From Pseudomonadota bacterium (GTDB taxonomy: Bacteria; Pseudomonadota; Gammaproteobacteria; Steroidobacterales; Steroidobacteraceae), in NCBI GenBank assembly GCA_028067895.1, contig JAPTUI010000225.1, positions 1-9,732 of the forward strand: 9,732 nt of DNA, given 5' to 3'. Shown piece after piece: positions 1 through 6,457 of this stretch (positions are counted from its first letter, which is position 1; each line of letters opens with the position of its first letter). A program made the translations under genes and the position numbers. The notes below the pieces were generated by a model, which did not search any database, had not been told where the DNA came from, and saw only the letters and a list, made by a program, of their open reading frames with translations.

Positions 1-962
1 TCCGTCCATGCACCGAGGACGGCATCGTCGATGAACTGCATCACGTTCCACATCTCGACGCCGTAGTTGTAGATCGGCGTGGCGGTCAAACCGAGGCGGT
101 ATGTGACGCTTTGGGAGAGGAGGAATGCCGCGGCACCTTTCTGCGTGCCCTTGCCGGTGCGAAGACTCTGCGGTTCGTCGAACACGGCGGTCTTGAAGAA
201 ATCGCCGTGCGACTTGAAGAACTGGATCCACCCGCCGATCTGACTCACGCGAAAGACGTACACGTCGGCGGGCGGTAGGTTGTACGGCGAGCCCTTCTTG
301 ATCAGGTGGACCGAGAGCGCCGTGAAGGCGGTGATCTTGTCCGCCCACTGTTGCTGCATGTGGGCATCGCAGACGACGGCGGCGGGCAGCGTGCCCGGCG
401 TACTCGCGAGGAATCCCGCCGCGGTGTAGGTCTTGCCGAGTCCGCCCTCGTCGCCCAAGAGGAGGCTCTTGCGCTTGCGCAGTACCTCGATCGCTTGTGC
501 CTGGTAGTCGCGGATCCGCTGTCCGGGCCTCACGCCGTCGATGGATGTGGCGCGATAGTCGGGCAGCAGAATGCGTTCGAGTTCGGCCTGCTCGTGATTC
601 CACCCGCGCCGACCGGTCTCGAGCACGTGGCGGTCCTCGGCCGTCATGGCGAGCGGATAGCGCAGGGTGAACCACTCGAGGTCTGCGGCGTGGATCAGAT
701 CGTTCGGCAGATGGAACGGGCCGGCCGAGTTCTTCGGCACGCGGGGGAAGAGATGCTTGAAGCGGATCGCGACGTGCGGCTCCAAGTCGGCAATCTCCCA
801 ACGTCCCTGCGCGCGGCGCTCGTCGTCGATGAGCCGCAGCGTTCCATAGGTCCGGGCCTGCGCCGGACTCGGTCCGGTTCGCTGGCACCTACTGTGGCGG
901 TCATGGACCGCAAGGGGCACCGGTGGCGCTTCCTCGAGCACCAATGGAAGAATTCTGCTCAC
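1..962 (-). CDS. Phage SNF2-type DEAD/DEAH-like helicase, N-terminal part (runs off the window edge)
   Basis: An open frame of 320 codons enters from the left edge, so the C-terminal half is missing. Residues 149-153 (RIRDYQ) form the Q-motif-like entry to the helicase domain. GDEGGLGKT at 170-178 is motif I (Walker A). FDEPQ at 261-265 is motif II, with DEPQ in place of the usual DEAH. GLTATPIYN at 291-299 is motif III. This order is that of the first RecA-like domain of SNF2 ATPases, which translocate on double-stranded DNA using ATP. The N-terminal 140 residues lack these motifs and resemble the N-terminal region of phage SNF2 helicases. Start: GTG at 962 overlaps the TGA of the nuclease gene (GTGA), which implies translational coupling. 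A role in phage replication or recombination together with that nuclease is inferred. The first 35 residues look less conserved, so the start is less certain than the family. Confidence 0.88.
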   Translation of the reverse strand, partial: MSRILPLVLEEAPPVPLAVHDRHSRCQRTGPSPAQARTYGTLRLIDDERRAQGRWEIADLEPHVAIRFKHLFPRVPKNSAGPFHLPNDLIHAADLEWFTLRYPLAMTAEDRHVLETGRRGWNHEQAELERILLPDYRATSIDGVRPGQRIRDYQAQAIEVLRKRKSLLLGDEGGLGKTYTAAGFLASTPGTLPAAVVCDAHMQQQWADKITAFTALSVHLIKKGSPYNLPPADVYVFRVSQIGGWIQFFKSHGDFFKTAVFDEPQSLRTGKGTQKGAAAFLLSQSVTYRLGLTATPIYNYGVEMWNVMQFIDDAVLGAWT

Positions 963-1327
963 AGCAGCCACCCCTTGGAGAGGGACACGGCATACACGGG
1001 CTTGCCGCCGATCTCGGCGGGCAGCCCCATGCTGAGATTCGAGGCGAGGATGATGGCGGCGACTTCCGGGTGCCGCGCATACCGCTCGATCTGGCGATAG
1101 GTGTCGATCTTGCGCGGCCCGCCGCCCCGTCCCTTGAGCTTGCACTCGACTGCGATCCACTGGGTGAGTTCGCGGGGGCAGGGGATCAGGAAGTCGGGGA
1201 TGTCTTCGTTCGAGAGTCGGTGCTCGCGCTCGAATGGGATGCCGGCGGACTCGAGGGCGACGGCGATTCCATACTGCATTGCCTTCTCGGACGACAGATC
1301 GACGCGGGCGAGCGCGATTCTCTTCAC
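959..1327 (-). CDS. Small PD-(D/E)XK (VRR-Nuc/RecB-like) nuclease
   Basis: A 122-residue protein with the core of the PD-(D/E)XK nuclease fold: IPDFLI with Asp45, then VECKLK with Glu61 and Lys63, and a following QIERY at 79-83 that fits the QxxxY motif of RecB/Cas4-like enzymes. Such small nucleases sit beside SNF2 helicases in many phages and are thought to cut branched or single-stranded DNA during replication or recombination. The exact substrate is not shown by the sequence. The stop overlaps the GTG of the helicase. Start chosen: GTG at 1327, where the conserved-looking sequence begins. GTG at 1336 is an equally possible start, and neither has a good Shine-Dalgarno. The frame stays open upstream to 1549, but that part overlaps the neighbouring gene and has no coding character. 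Confidence 0.75.
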   Translation of the reverse strand: MKRIALARVDLSSEKAMQYGIAVALESAGIPFEREHRLSNEDIPDFLIPCPRELTQWIAVECKLKGRGGGPRKIDTYRQIERYARHPEVAAIILASNLSMGLPAEIGGKPVYAVSLSKGWLL

Positions 1328-1389
1328 GATGAGCACAGGAGAGCAGAGTTCCGCGGACGACTGTTCGCCGAGCCACCCGGCCGCGTGAG

Positions 1390-1749
1390 TTACTGATCTT
1401 GAGCCGCGATCCACTGTTGCACCTCCCGCGACGCCGCGATGTACTCGGAACTCGGCGTCTTCGTGATCTCCTGAACTGGCCGATAGGTCGCCCAAATGCG
1501 ATCCTGCAGCCGTTTCGGTAGGCTGAACCAGTGGGTCTTGCAACCCCACATCGCGGGCGGGACTTCTTTGTCACAAACTGGCCAATGGCAGGTGTGGCGT
1601 GTCGTGGCGCTCTGTGCATGAATCTCGAACCGACCATCCTTACCGACGGAAACGGTTGCCTCGACGCCGTGCGCGCGCAAAATTCCACGCACGCGGCCGC
1701 AGCCTTCCTCGGTGGCGTAGTAGCGGACTGCGCGCTTCTTTTCAGTCAC
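1390..1749 (-). CDS. Phage conserved hypothetical protein with Cys/His (zinc-finger-like) motif
   Basis: 119 residues. The N-terminal half (about 7-45) looks like a small alpha/beta segment. The C-terminal half carries CHWPVC at 54-59, then a Cys at 70 and His at 73 (C-x4-C-x10-C-x2-H), a plausible zinc site, embedded in a Trp-rich stretch with PPAMWGC and a later YRPVQE. I recognise the second half as a type found in uncharacterised proteins of proteobacterial phages, but no function is established. The GTG start at 1749 overlaps the end of the upstream gene by 8 bases and is preceded by GGAG at 6 bases spacing, which supports this start. It belongs to the methyltransferase-to-helicase operon. 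DNA or RNA binding is only a guess. Confidence 0.72.
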   Translation of the reverse strand: MTEKKRAVRYYATEEGCGRVRGILRAHGVEATVSVGKDGRFEIHAQSATTRHTCHWPVCDKEVPPAMWGCKTHWFSLPKRLQDRIWATYRPVQEITKTPSSEYIAASREVQQWIAAQDQ

Positions 1750-1987
1750 GGCTTTCTCCGCGATCCGTGGCTGCTGAATCTTTTGACCAAGAGCGGGACT
1801 CCAAGAATCCGTCCAGAGTGTGGTGCTCAGCAGCGTAAGCGCTCATTTCTTTGGCGGCCTGCGCGCTGGTCACGCGATCGGCCAGGATGGCCGTCCGGAG
1901 CCGTTTCTGTAGCTCCGTCGGCTCAACCCCCTCCAGTCGGTGGATCGCATCGACCTGTGCGAACACAGCACGCTGGTTTTCAGTCAT
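1742..1987 (-). CDS. Small protein resembling the VbhA-type antitoxin family (no Fic partner seen)
   Basis: 81 residues. The stretch AIHRLEGVEP at 14-23, followed by a helical segment ending in ILADRVTSAQAAKEM, looks like the antitoxin VbhA family. Those proteins inhibit Fic AMP-transferases through an [S/T]xxxE[G/N] helix. Here Glu19-Gly20 are present, but the position that should be Ser/Thr is Ile15, so the classical inhibitory motif is incomplete. No Fic (HPFx[D/N]GN) gene lies in the window. The ATG start at 1987 overlaps the methyltransferase TGA as ATGA, and the stop overlaps the next GTG, so it is firmly inside the operon. The C-terminal 15 residues are polar and probably disordered. 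Family assignment is from memory of the motif and is moderate at best. Otherwise treat it as a small phage protein of unknown role. Confidence 0.6.
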   Translation of the reverse strand: MTENQRAVFAQVDAIHRLEGVEPTELQKRLRTAILADRVTSAQAAKEMSAYAAEHHTLDGFLESRSWSKDSAATDRGESRD

Positions 1988-3501
1988 GCTGCCGCCTCCC
2001 GAGCCTGATCAGTCACGTTGGCTCGCACGAGGGCCTCGGCCACCGCCGGCGGAACCGCATTGCCGATCATCCAGACCTGATCGGTCTTGCTGAGTGGCTT
2101 GCCTTCATAGATCGGGTCCAGGACGTACTCATCCGGAAAGCTCGTTGCCCGAGCAAGCTCGCGCGGAGTCAGCATCCGCATCCCAATATCAACGATGGCG
2201 TAGGGTTCCCCATGCACCGTCACCAGGCCGAAGCGATCCTTGGTGGTGATGGTGTCGAGCGGTCGCTCGATGCGCGGGTCCTGATCTGTTCCGTAATATT
2301 TCAGCAAAAAGGCGCGCACTTCGCCGAAGTGAAAACCCTGGGCGCTGACCGTCTGCAGCGGCTGATCAGCCGGCTGCCCGATATTGTCGCCGCGCAGCTT
2401 CACGACGTGCGAGGCGACCAGGTGGTGGTGATCCTGAGTCGTGATGGTGGATACGGGCCACGTCATCGGATGGCCGTCATTCTCGTGCCCTCCGTAGTGC
2501 CGCGCCAGAAACGCCGCCACGACGGCGCCCTGCGAGCCGTGAGCGGTGATCGTTGGATAGGGACGTTCGATGTCCCGGACCCTCGGCTCTTGGCCCTGGC
2601 GCTCTCCGTTGCGAGTATTGATGAGGGCGGGGGAAACAAGAGCGAGTTCGCCGCGATGCGCCGCAGTGATCGTCGGAGCCGGTTCCGCGAGCGGGTGTAG
2701 GCGCCGATCGCCGTGGTGTGTCAGCGGCACAATGAAGGGCTGCGGAGCCTCCACGACGTACCGCATGACCCCTCGGGCGATGCGCCGCAGCGTAGCCTCC
2801 GCGAGTGGTCTCTTTCGCGTGAAAATCGACGGGCATGGAATCGACCAGTCGATGCACTCGGCTGCCGTCCGATAGGGCTGCGCCCCGATCCATGGCCCGT
2901 GAGAGGCCGCAGGAAAGACAATCTCGTCCCCATCGCACCGAGCGATCACGAAGAGGCGCTTGCGACTCGTGGGCGCGCCGTAGTCGCACGCCCGGAGTTC
3001 GCGCATGTCGACCTGGTAGCCGAGATTCTCAAGCTGCCGATGCCAGCGCCGGAATGTCATGCCACGACGTGCTGGATCCGGCCGGCCATCGTCACCCAGC
3101 GGCCCCCAATCGGCGAATTCCTCCACGTTCTCAAGCATGATGACCCGCGGCCGGCGCTCCTTCGCCCAGCGGATCACGGTCCAGGCGAGGCCGCGCACCC
3201 GGCGAGCCCGATTCCGATCACGGAACGGTTTGCCGCCACGCGCCTTGGAATGATAGGTGCAGTCGGGACTGAACCAGCCAAGACCCACCGGACGCCCGGG
3301 GCCGACGTGACGCGGATCCAGGTCCCGGATGTCCTCGCGCAGGTGTAGCGTGCGGGGATGATTCGCGAGGTGAACCGCGAGCGCTTTGGCGTTGTGGTTG
3401 ATGGCGATGTCCACCGGTCGGCCGAGGGCGGTCTCGATCCCGGTCGATGCGCCGCCGCCGCAGGCGAAGTTGTCGACTACGATCTCTCTCGCGTGCGTCA
3501 C
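1984..3501 (-). CDS. DNA (cytosine-5) methyltransferase with repeat-rich target-recognition region
   Basis: 505 residues. It transfers a methyl group from S-adenosylmethionine to C5 of cytosine in double-stranded DNA. Visible motifs: I, NFACGGGAS (11-19), for cofactor binding; IV, SPDC (78-81), with catalytic Cys81 (Asp80 replaces the second Pro of the usual PPC); VI, ENV (124-126); VIII, SRKRLF (179-184); IX, LTPRE (444-448); X, GNAVPP (480-485). Between VIII and IX the recognition region holds five copies of a unit centred on P-x-TIT/TVS (at 277, 317, 352, 384, 417). Start: GTG at 3501, with AGAGG 7 bases upstream; it overlaps the TGA of the 25-codon micro-ORF. The stop overlaps the next ATG. 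No cognate restriction enzyme is recognised, so a role in protecting phage DNA from host restriction is the likeliest reading (inference). Confidence 0.95.
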   Translation of the reverse strand: MTHAREIVVDNFACGGGASTGIETALGRPVDIAINHNAKALAVHLANHPRTLHLREDIRDLDPRHVGPGRPVGLGWFSPDCTYHSKARGGKPFRDRNRARRVRGLAWTVIRWAKERRPRVIMLENVEEFADWGPLGDDGRPDPARRGMTFRRWHRQLENLGYQVDMRELRACDYGAPTSRKRLFVIARCDGDEIVFPAASHGPWIGAQPYRTAAECIDWSIPCPSIFTRKRPLAEATLRRIARGVMRYVVEAPQPFIVPLTHHGDRRLHPLAEPAPTITAAHRGELALVSPALINTRNGERQGQEPRVRDIERPYPTITAHGSQGAVVAAFLARHYGGHENDGHPMTWPVSTITTQDHHHLVASHVVKLRGDNIGQPADQPLQTVSAQGFHFGEVRAFLLKYYGTDQDPRIERPLDTITTKDRFGLVTVHGEPYAIVDIGMRMLTPRELARATSFPDEYVLDPIYEGKPLSKTDQVWMIGNAVPPAVAEALVRANVTDQAREAAA

Positions 3502-3575
3502 GAGCGCACCTCTTCAAGGTGACCCCGCGGATACCCGCACAAGATACGGCCGATCATCGTGATATCGTGGTTCAT
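3498..3575 (-). CDS. 25-residue micro-ORF between the HNH-like gene and the methyltransferase
   Basis: ATG at 3575 begins 7 bases after the TAA of the HNH-like gene and encodes 25 residues beginning MNHDITMIGRIL. A GGAGG sits 11 bases upstream, inside the end of the previous gene; the spacing is a little long. Its TGA overlaps the GTG of the methyltransferase (GTGA), the same junction type used elsewhere in this operon. That placement fills almost all of the 81 bases that would otherwise be non-coding, which argues for a real translated ORF, perhaps coupling ribosomes into the methyltransferase. I do not recognise the peptide. No signal peptide or clear motif is visible apart from a short hydrophobic centre. 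Confidence 0.5.
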   Translation of the reverse strand: MNHDITMIGRILCGYPRGHLEEVRS

Positions 3576-3582
3576 AGTGCGA

Positions 3583-4215
3583 TTAGCCTCCGTTCCAATG
3601 CAGTCGCTGATTGTTCGGCACCCGTCCGATGTATCGCTGGTATGCCGCAATCCAGTCATGGGCGAGTGCGCGTTGCGCAGTGGCTAAGCGAAGCCCGCGG
3701 TGGCACACCAGCCAATGCAGTCGACCCTCGAGACGGTCTTTCGCGTAGCTGCCCCATCCTCCGACGACATCATGGGGTTGCGGCCAGAGGTTCTCCGGGC
3801 TCGTCGGCGAGCCCCCGAGAGACAGAGCGACGAGGTGATCCTCTTCATAATCACGGAGCCAGCGGTCCCGGTACCCGTATTCGCGAATCTGAGCGCGCTT
3901 CAGTCGCTCGGTGTAGCGCTCCGGCGGCCGGATGCTCTGCGAATAGCCCCGGACGCAAATTGTCTGGTCAATGTCGGACTGCGTGACCGCCGGATTCAAA
4001 GCACCGGGAGTGAGACGGGGATTCGGCAGCGCATCGCGCAGCGGATGCGGGGCGGCGGCGCGGCGACGGGTCTCGTAATGAGAGTACCGCGGGGAACGAT
4101 GCCACCAGGCGGTGGCTGTTGCGGCCGTGGCGGTGGCCGACGGGTGACCGAGGGCGGAGCAGGCGAGGGCAAGTGACAGAACGGTCAGCGGTGAGGGTCG
4201 GTGAACTGGAAACAC
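3583..4215 (-). CDS. Secreted HNH-type endonuclease-like protein
   Basis: 210 residues with an N-terminal signal-peptide-like segment: basic start, hydrophobic core TVLSLALA (11-18), then a small-residue Ala/Thr stretch to about 36. A Cys at 19 is near but does not fit a good lipobox. The mature part contains YEEDHLVALSLGG (123-135) and ENLWP (141-145), then a YAKDRLEGRLH helix. This matches a widespread family of exported proteins with an HNH-like core in which the E-x-DH, GG and NLWP elements form the metal site. Two Cys (87 and 171) could form a disulfide. Start: GTG at 4215 with GGAGG 7 bases upstream. It is the first gene after the minus-strand promoter at 4281-4310 and so probably repressor-controlled. 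The substrate is unknown, and a location in the periplasm or outside the cell is inferred. Confidence 0.78.
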   Translation of the reverse strand: MFPVHRPSPLTVLSLALACSALGHPSATATAATATAWWHRSPRYSHYETRRRAAAPHPLRDALPNPRLTPGALNPAVTQSDIDQTICVRGYSQSIRPPERYTERLKRAQIREYGYRDRWLRDYEEDHLVALSLGGSPTSPENLWPQPHDVVGGWGSYAKDRLEGRLHWLVCHRGLRLATAQRALAHDWIAAYQRYIGRVPNNQRLHWNGG

Positions 4216-4280
4216 TCGTGAGCCTCCACCGTCCCCCGAGGCGGCGATGCCGGATCAGGGGAAGGTTTTATCTTATGCCA

Positions 4281-4310
4281 AGTGTATGGCATGCCAGACA
4301 TTCGTGTCAA
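4281..4310 (-). promoter_or_regulatory. Leftward promoter with operator in the spacer (drives the HNH-methyltransferase-helicase operon)
   Basis: On the minus strand TTGACA (4305-4310) is followed after 18 bases by TACACT (4281-4286). The spacer contains the perfect palindrome TGGCATGCCA (4287-4296), which ends directly at the -10 box. The -10 box is itself flanked by an inverted repeat, ATGCCA-TACACT-TGGCAT. Both hexamers and the spacing are identical to the plus-strand promoter at 9299-9328. The expected transcript start is near 4274, giving a leader of about 60 bases before the GTG at 4215. Binding of the repressor here would block RNA polymerase (inference). Confidence 0.65.
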
Positions 4311-4348
4311 GTGACATGCGCCTCAAATTGTACGGAGAAATGCTCGAT

Positions 4349-4648
4349 TCAGGCGTGTCCGGGGTCGAGCTGCACACCGTCCTGCGCGCGGATTTCAGCA
4401 GCGATTTCCGCACGCAGGTTTTTCATCACCGGGTCGCTGCCGCCAGTCGCGACGTGCAGGTCATACCAGTCATTGATCAAATCGCAGTGCATCTGTGTCG
4501 TGAGGAGAGACATCGCAATTCTGTTGTGGCGGCAGAACGCGCGAAACGGCTTGAGTTCGTGCAGGTAATCGGTTCCGTCGACCCTGAATTTCAGATCGGC
4601 GAAAGCAATCCCGGTGGGGAGGGTGAGGTTCTGTGTCGGATGGGACAT
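4349..4648 (-). CDS. Phage protein of unknown function
   Basis: 99 residues from ATG at 4648, with AGGAG about 12 bases upstream, a long but usable spacing. I do not recognise it with certainty. It starts with an unstructured stretch, then has a small beta-like segment (about 14-30: FADLKFRVDGTDYLHEL), a helix-rich centre, and an acidic helical tail. No signal peptide, membrane span or metal motif is visible. It is the last gene of the operon that begins near 8526. It is separated from its upstream neighbour by 95 bases, unlike the overlapping junctions elsewhere, and ends about 40 bases before the promoter of the next operon on the same strand. No terminator is evident between the two, so read-through into the downstream operon is possible. 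Confidence 0.65.
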   Translation of the reverse strand: MSHPTQNLTLPTGIAFADLKFRVDGTDYLHELKPFRAFCRHNRIAMSLLTTQMHCDLINDWYDLHVATGGSDPVMKNLRAEIAAEIRAQDGVQLDPGHA

Positions 4649-4743
4649 GGCAATGAGTTCTCCTGTAAGTAGCTATCCGAAGTCCGGGAGGCGACATCGG
4701 ATTCAGAATAAAGACACCGGGTTTTAGCCTCGGGCAGGTATGC
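4649..4743. other. Short non-coding gap inside the leftward operon
   Basis: 95 bases between two minus-strand genes. It is locally AT-richer (around 4705-4730) than its surroundings. I see no convincing hairpin, no TTGACA-type promoter and no copy of the TGGCATGCCA operator, so the downstream gene is probably read from the upstream promoter. Confidence 0.4.
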
Positions 4744-5097
4744 TCACGCGGATGGTGCGGGTCCGTTGTTCGGGGCGATCTGGGCTATTTGAGCCTCGAG
4801 ATCGCGGCATCGCTGGCGCAGCGTTTTATACGTCTGGTAGGCATGCCAGGACTGACCGCTACGTACGCTTTTGACGATCGCCTCGACCTGCTCGGGAGTG
4901 AGGGCGACCACCGGCTGCGCGGGGGTGAGAAGGACGCGCCCGCTATCCCAGTCGAAACCGGCGTGCGCGCCAATGATCCCGACAGCAGGAGTGGGGCCGC
5001 GGAGCTCGCCTTGGCTCTGCACGCTGACCATCACGTCAGGATCGCCGCCGACCGCGGCAATCCTCTGCAAGGTTGCAATGAGGATGCTGAGTTTCAT
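4744..5097 (-). CDS. Phage protein of unknown function
   Basis: 117 residues. The ATG at 5097 overlaps the TGA of the upstream frame (ATGA), which fixes this start in preference to the in-frame extension to 5265. The N-terminal region (MKLSILIATLQRI, then GGDPDVMVSV) resembles a small phage domain that begins with a helix followed by a D-P/D-V strand. The segment LTPEQVEAIVKSVRSG at 66-81 followed by a helical SWHAYQTYKTLRQR and a coiled-coil-prone tail suggests an oligomerising C-terminus. No catalytic residues are evident and I cannot name a function. The gene lies in the operon of small accessory proteins under the 8583-8611 promoter. Confidence 0.7.
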   Translation of the reverse strand: MKLSILIATLQRIAAVGGDPDVMVSVQSQGELRGPTPAVGIIGAHAGFDWDSGRVLLTPAQPVVALTPEQVEAIVKSVRSGQSWHAYQTYKTLRQRCRDLEAQIAQIAPNNGPAPSA

Positions 5098-5507
5098 CCT
5101 GCCGCTCTTGCCCGCCTGTCGCTTTCGCGCTCGGCTTCGCCCAGGACCCGCTTCATGGCCGCGTAGGTGAGCGGTGCCGACCAGTTTGCGGGTCCGCGCA
5201 GGTTGCCGATCTCCTCGGTGAGCTGCGCCGTGAGCGCCGGCCATGCGTCCACCAGGCGCGCCCATACCGGACTTGCCGCGCGCATGCGCGGAAACTCGGC
5301 GGGCGTTTCGGGTGAGTCCTCGAGCAGCAGCAAGCAGCGGCGCAGGTCCGCGGGGTCAAACGGGTGATGGAACGTCGCGCGCCAATGTCCCTCGAGGAGC
5401 GGGAATCCCTACAGGTACTCAACGATGAATTCACTGGATAGCCCGCGTTCGCCCGAGCGCAGCCATTCGATCACGGTTCGCGGGATGTCGAAGGTTGGCA
5501 TGTTCAT
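5094..5507 (-). pseudogene. Conserved small phage protein interrupted by an in-frame TAG
   Basis: The frame opens at ATG 5507, overlapping the TGA of the HD gene (ATGA), and encodes 32 residues ending IEWLRSGERGLSSEFIVEYL. It then meets TAG at 5409-5411 and continues without any frame change for 104 more codons (GFPLLEGHWR..., DPADLRRCLLLLED, SPVWARLVDAWPAL, TYAAMKRVL) to a TGA at 5094. That TGA overlaps the next gene. Both halves look like one phage protein of about 137 residues, in which the amber codon stands where a sense codon (for example CAG) would be expected. No good start codon lies just after the TAG. Options are a nonsense mutation, a sequencing error, or amber read-through. Biochemical function is unknown; the fold appears helical. 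Confidence 0.75.
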
Positions 5508-6115
5508 GTCCCCCGACACGAAGCGGTGCGGTGGTTGAGGAGTCCCTGCCGCAAGGCGTGATAGCGCTCGAGGAAGCGCCGTGCGTACCCGACACCGGGG
5601 GACGCTAGAAGGAGGCTGTCGTCGACCGGATCGACGTGTTCGAGGCCGAGGGCGCGGATGCGTGCCTCGGCATCCGCGGGGGTGAGGAAAAGACTGCGAA
5701 TTTCCGTTACCAGTGCGCTCGAATCGGCACGATGGACGGGACTTTTCCACTTGGCCATGAGAGCGCTGACGCCGAGCGCGGCGTGGACGGTCCGCTCGAT
5801 ACCGTCCTCAAGGTGTCGCCATGCTGGACCGATCGCCTCTTTGATCGGAGTGGCGACATCGCCGCAATAGGCTTCGTGAGCGTCATGCATGAGGCCGGCG
5901 AACTGTGCTGCCGCCGGGTATCCCTGGCGCTTCAAGATGTCCGCCACGAACAGGGAATGCTCGGCGACCGAATAGTGCCGCTTGCAGTGGCCCACGAACC
6001 GGCAGATGTGTGCGAGAGAGTGTGCGATGTCCGAGAGACAAACCGTGTCCGCGAGCACGCCGGCCGCGAGACACGTGGGGTCGAAAAGTTGGCCTGAAGC
6101 GGTGAGCATGGGCAT
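5504..6115 (-). CDS. HD-domain phosphohydrolase (phage/YfbR-like)
   Basis: 203 residues. The pattern of an HD metal-dependent phosphohydrolase is visible: HYSVAEHS (His53), MHDAHEAYCGD (His77-Asp78, the name-giving pair) and HRADSSAL (Asp131). The SVAEHS and HDA-EAY-GD wording is typical of phage and YfbR-like nucleotidases, which hydrolyse deoxynucleoside monophosphates or related nucleotides. That would fit a role in nucleotide metabolism during infection, but the substrate is inferred. ATG at 6115 is preceded by AGGGAG at 8 bases. An alternative in-frame ATG lies two codons later. The stop overlaps the next gene as ATGA. No signal peptide or membrane segment, so cytoplasmic. Full length for the family. 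Confidence 0.88.
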   Translation of the reverse strand: MPMLTASGQLFDPTCLAAGVLADTVCLSDIAHSLAHICRFVGHCKRHYSVAEHSLFVADILKRQGYPAAAQFAGLMHDAHEAYCGDVATPIKEAIGPAWRHLEDGIERTVHAALGVSALMAKWKSPVHRADSSALVTEIRSLFLTPADAEARIRALGLEHVDPVDDSLLLASPGVGYARRFLERYHALRQGLLNHRTASCRGT

Positions 6116-6119
6116 GGGA

Positions 6120-6380
6120 CTAACTCCCTAGCGCGCGGAGACGTTTCATGGTGGCGCGCAGGCGCGTGCGCACAATGACGAGAGTGATCTGCACATCTTC
6201 TGCATCGACAGACTCGGTGCCCACCGCGGCGATGGCCGTGGCGAGCAGACTCTCGGTGCTCATGAGGTCATCAGTAATGTCGAGGATTGCGCCGGGGAGG
6301 GTGAATTCCGCCATCGGCCGAGCGGTTGGGGCGCGCGTCGCTGACGACGGGCGAGTCTTGAGGGTGGTCTTTTGCGTCAT
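6120..6380 (-). CDS. Small phage protein of unknown function
   Basis: 86 residues from ATG at 6380, which has AAGGA 7 bases upstream. An in-frame ATG at 6461 overlaps the TGA of the preceding gene (ATGA) and would add 27 residues of no coding appearance. I prefer 6380 because of the ribosome site. The protein has a basic, Ser/Thr/Arg-rich N-terminus and a helical body (about 36-75) with an acidic patch (ESVDAEDVQI) and a basic tail (RTRLRATMKRLRAL). It ends in TAG only 5 bases before the ATG of the HD gene, so that TAG is certainly used as a stop. No family recognised. Confidence 0.6.
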   Translation of the reverse strand: MTQKTTLKTRPSSATRAPTARPMAEFTLPGAILDITDDLMSTESLLATAIAAVGTESVDAEDVQITLVIVRTRLRATMKRLRALGS

Positions 6381-6457
6381 TCGGAAGTCCTTAGAATGGG
6401 GAACATCCTTCGATGCTATGAGATCTGTGTGGCGCTCGCTCGCTATGATCCCGAACG

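Noticed and set aside
306..1100. Plus-strand frame of 264 codons over the helicase
   Set aside because: Antisense shadow of a gene with clear helicase motifs I-III.
1531..2700. Long plus-strand open frame of 389 codons opposite the methyltransferase
   Set aside because: It lies wholly antisense to well-supported genes; the high GC of third positions keeps the opposite strand open. The product has no recognisable motif.
4836..4850. GGCATGCC element similar to the operator
   Set aside because: It lies inside a coding gene, has no TTGACA box at a suitable distance, and is explained by the codons of the SWHAYQT segment.
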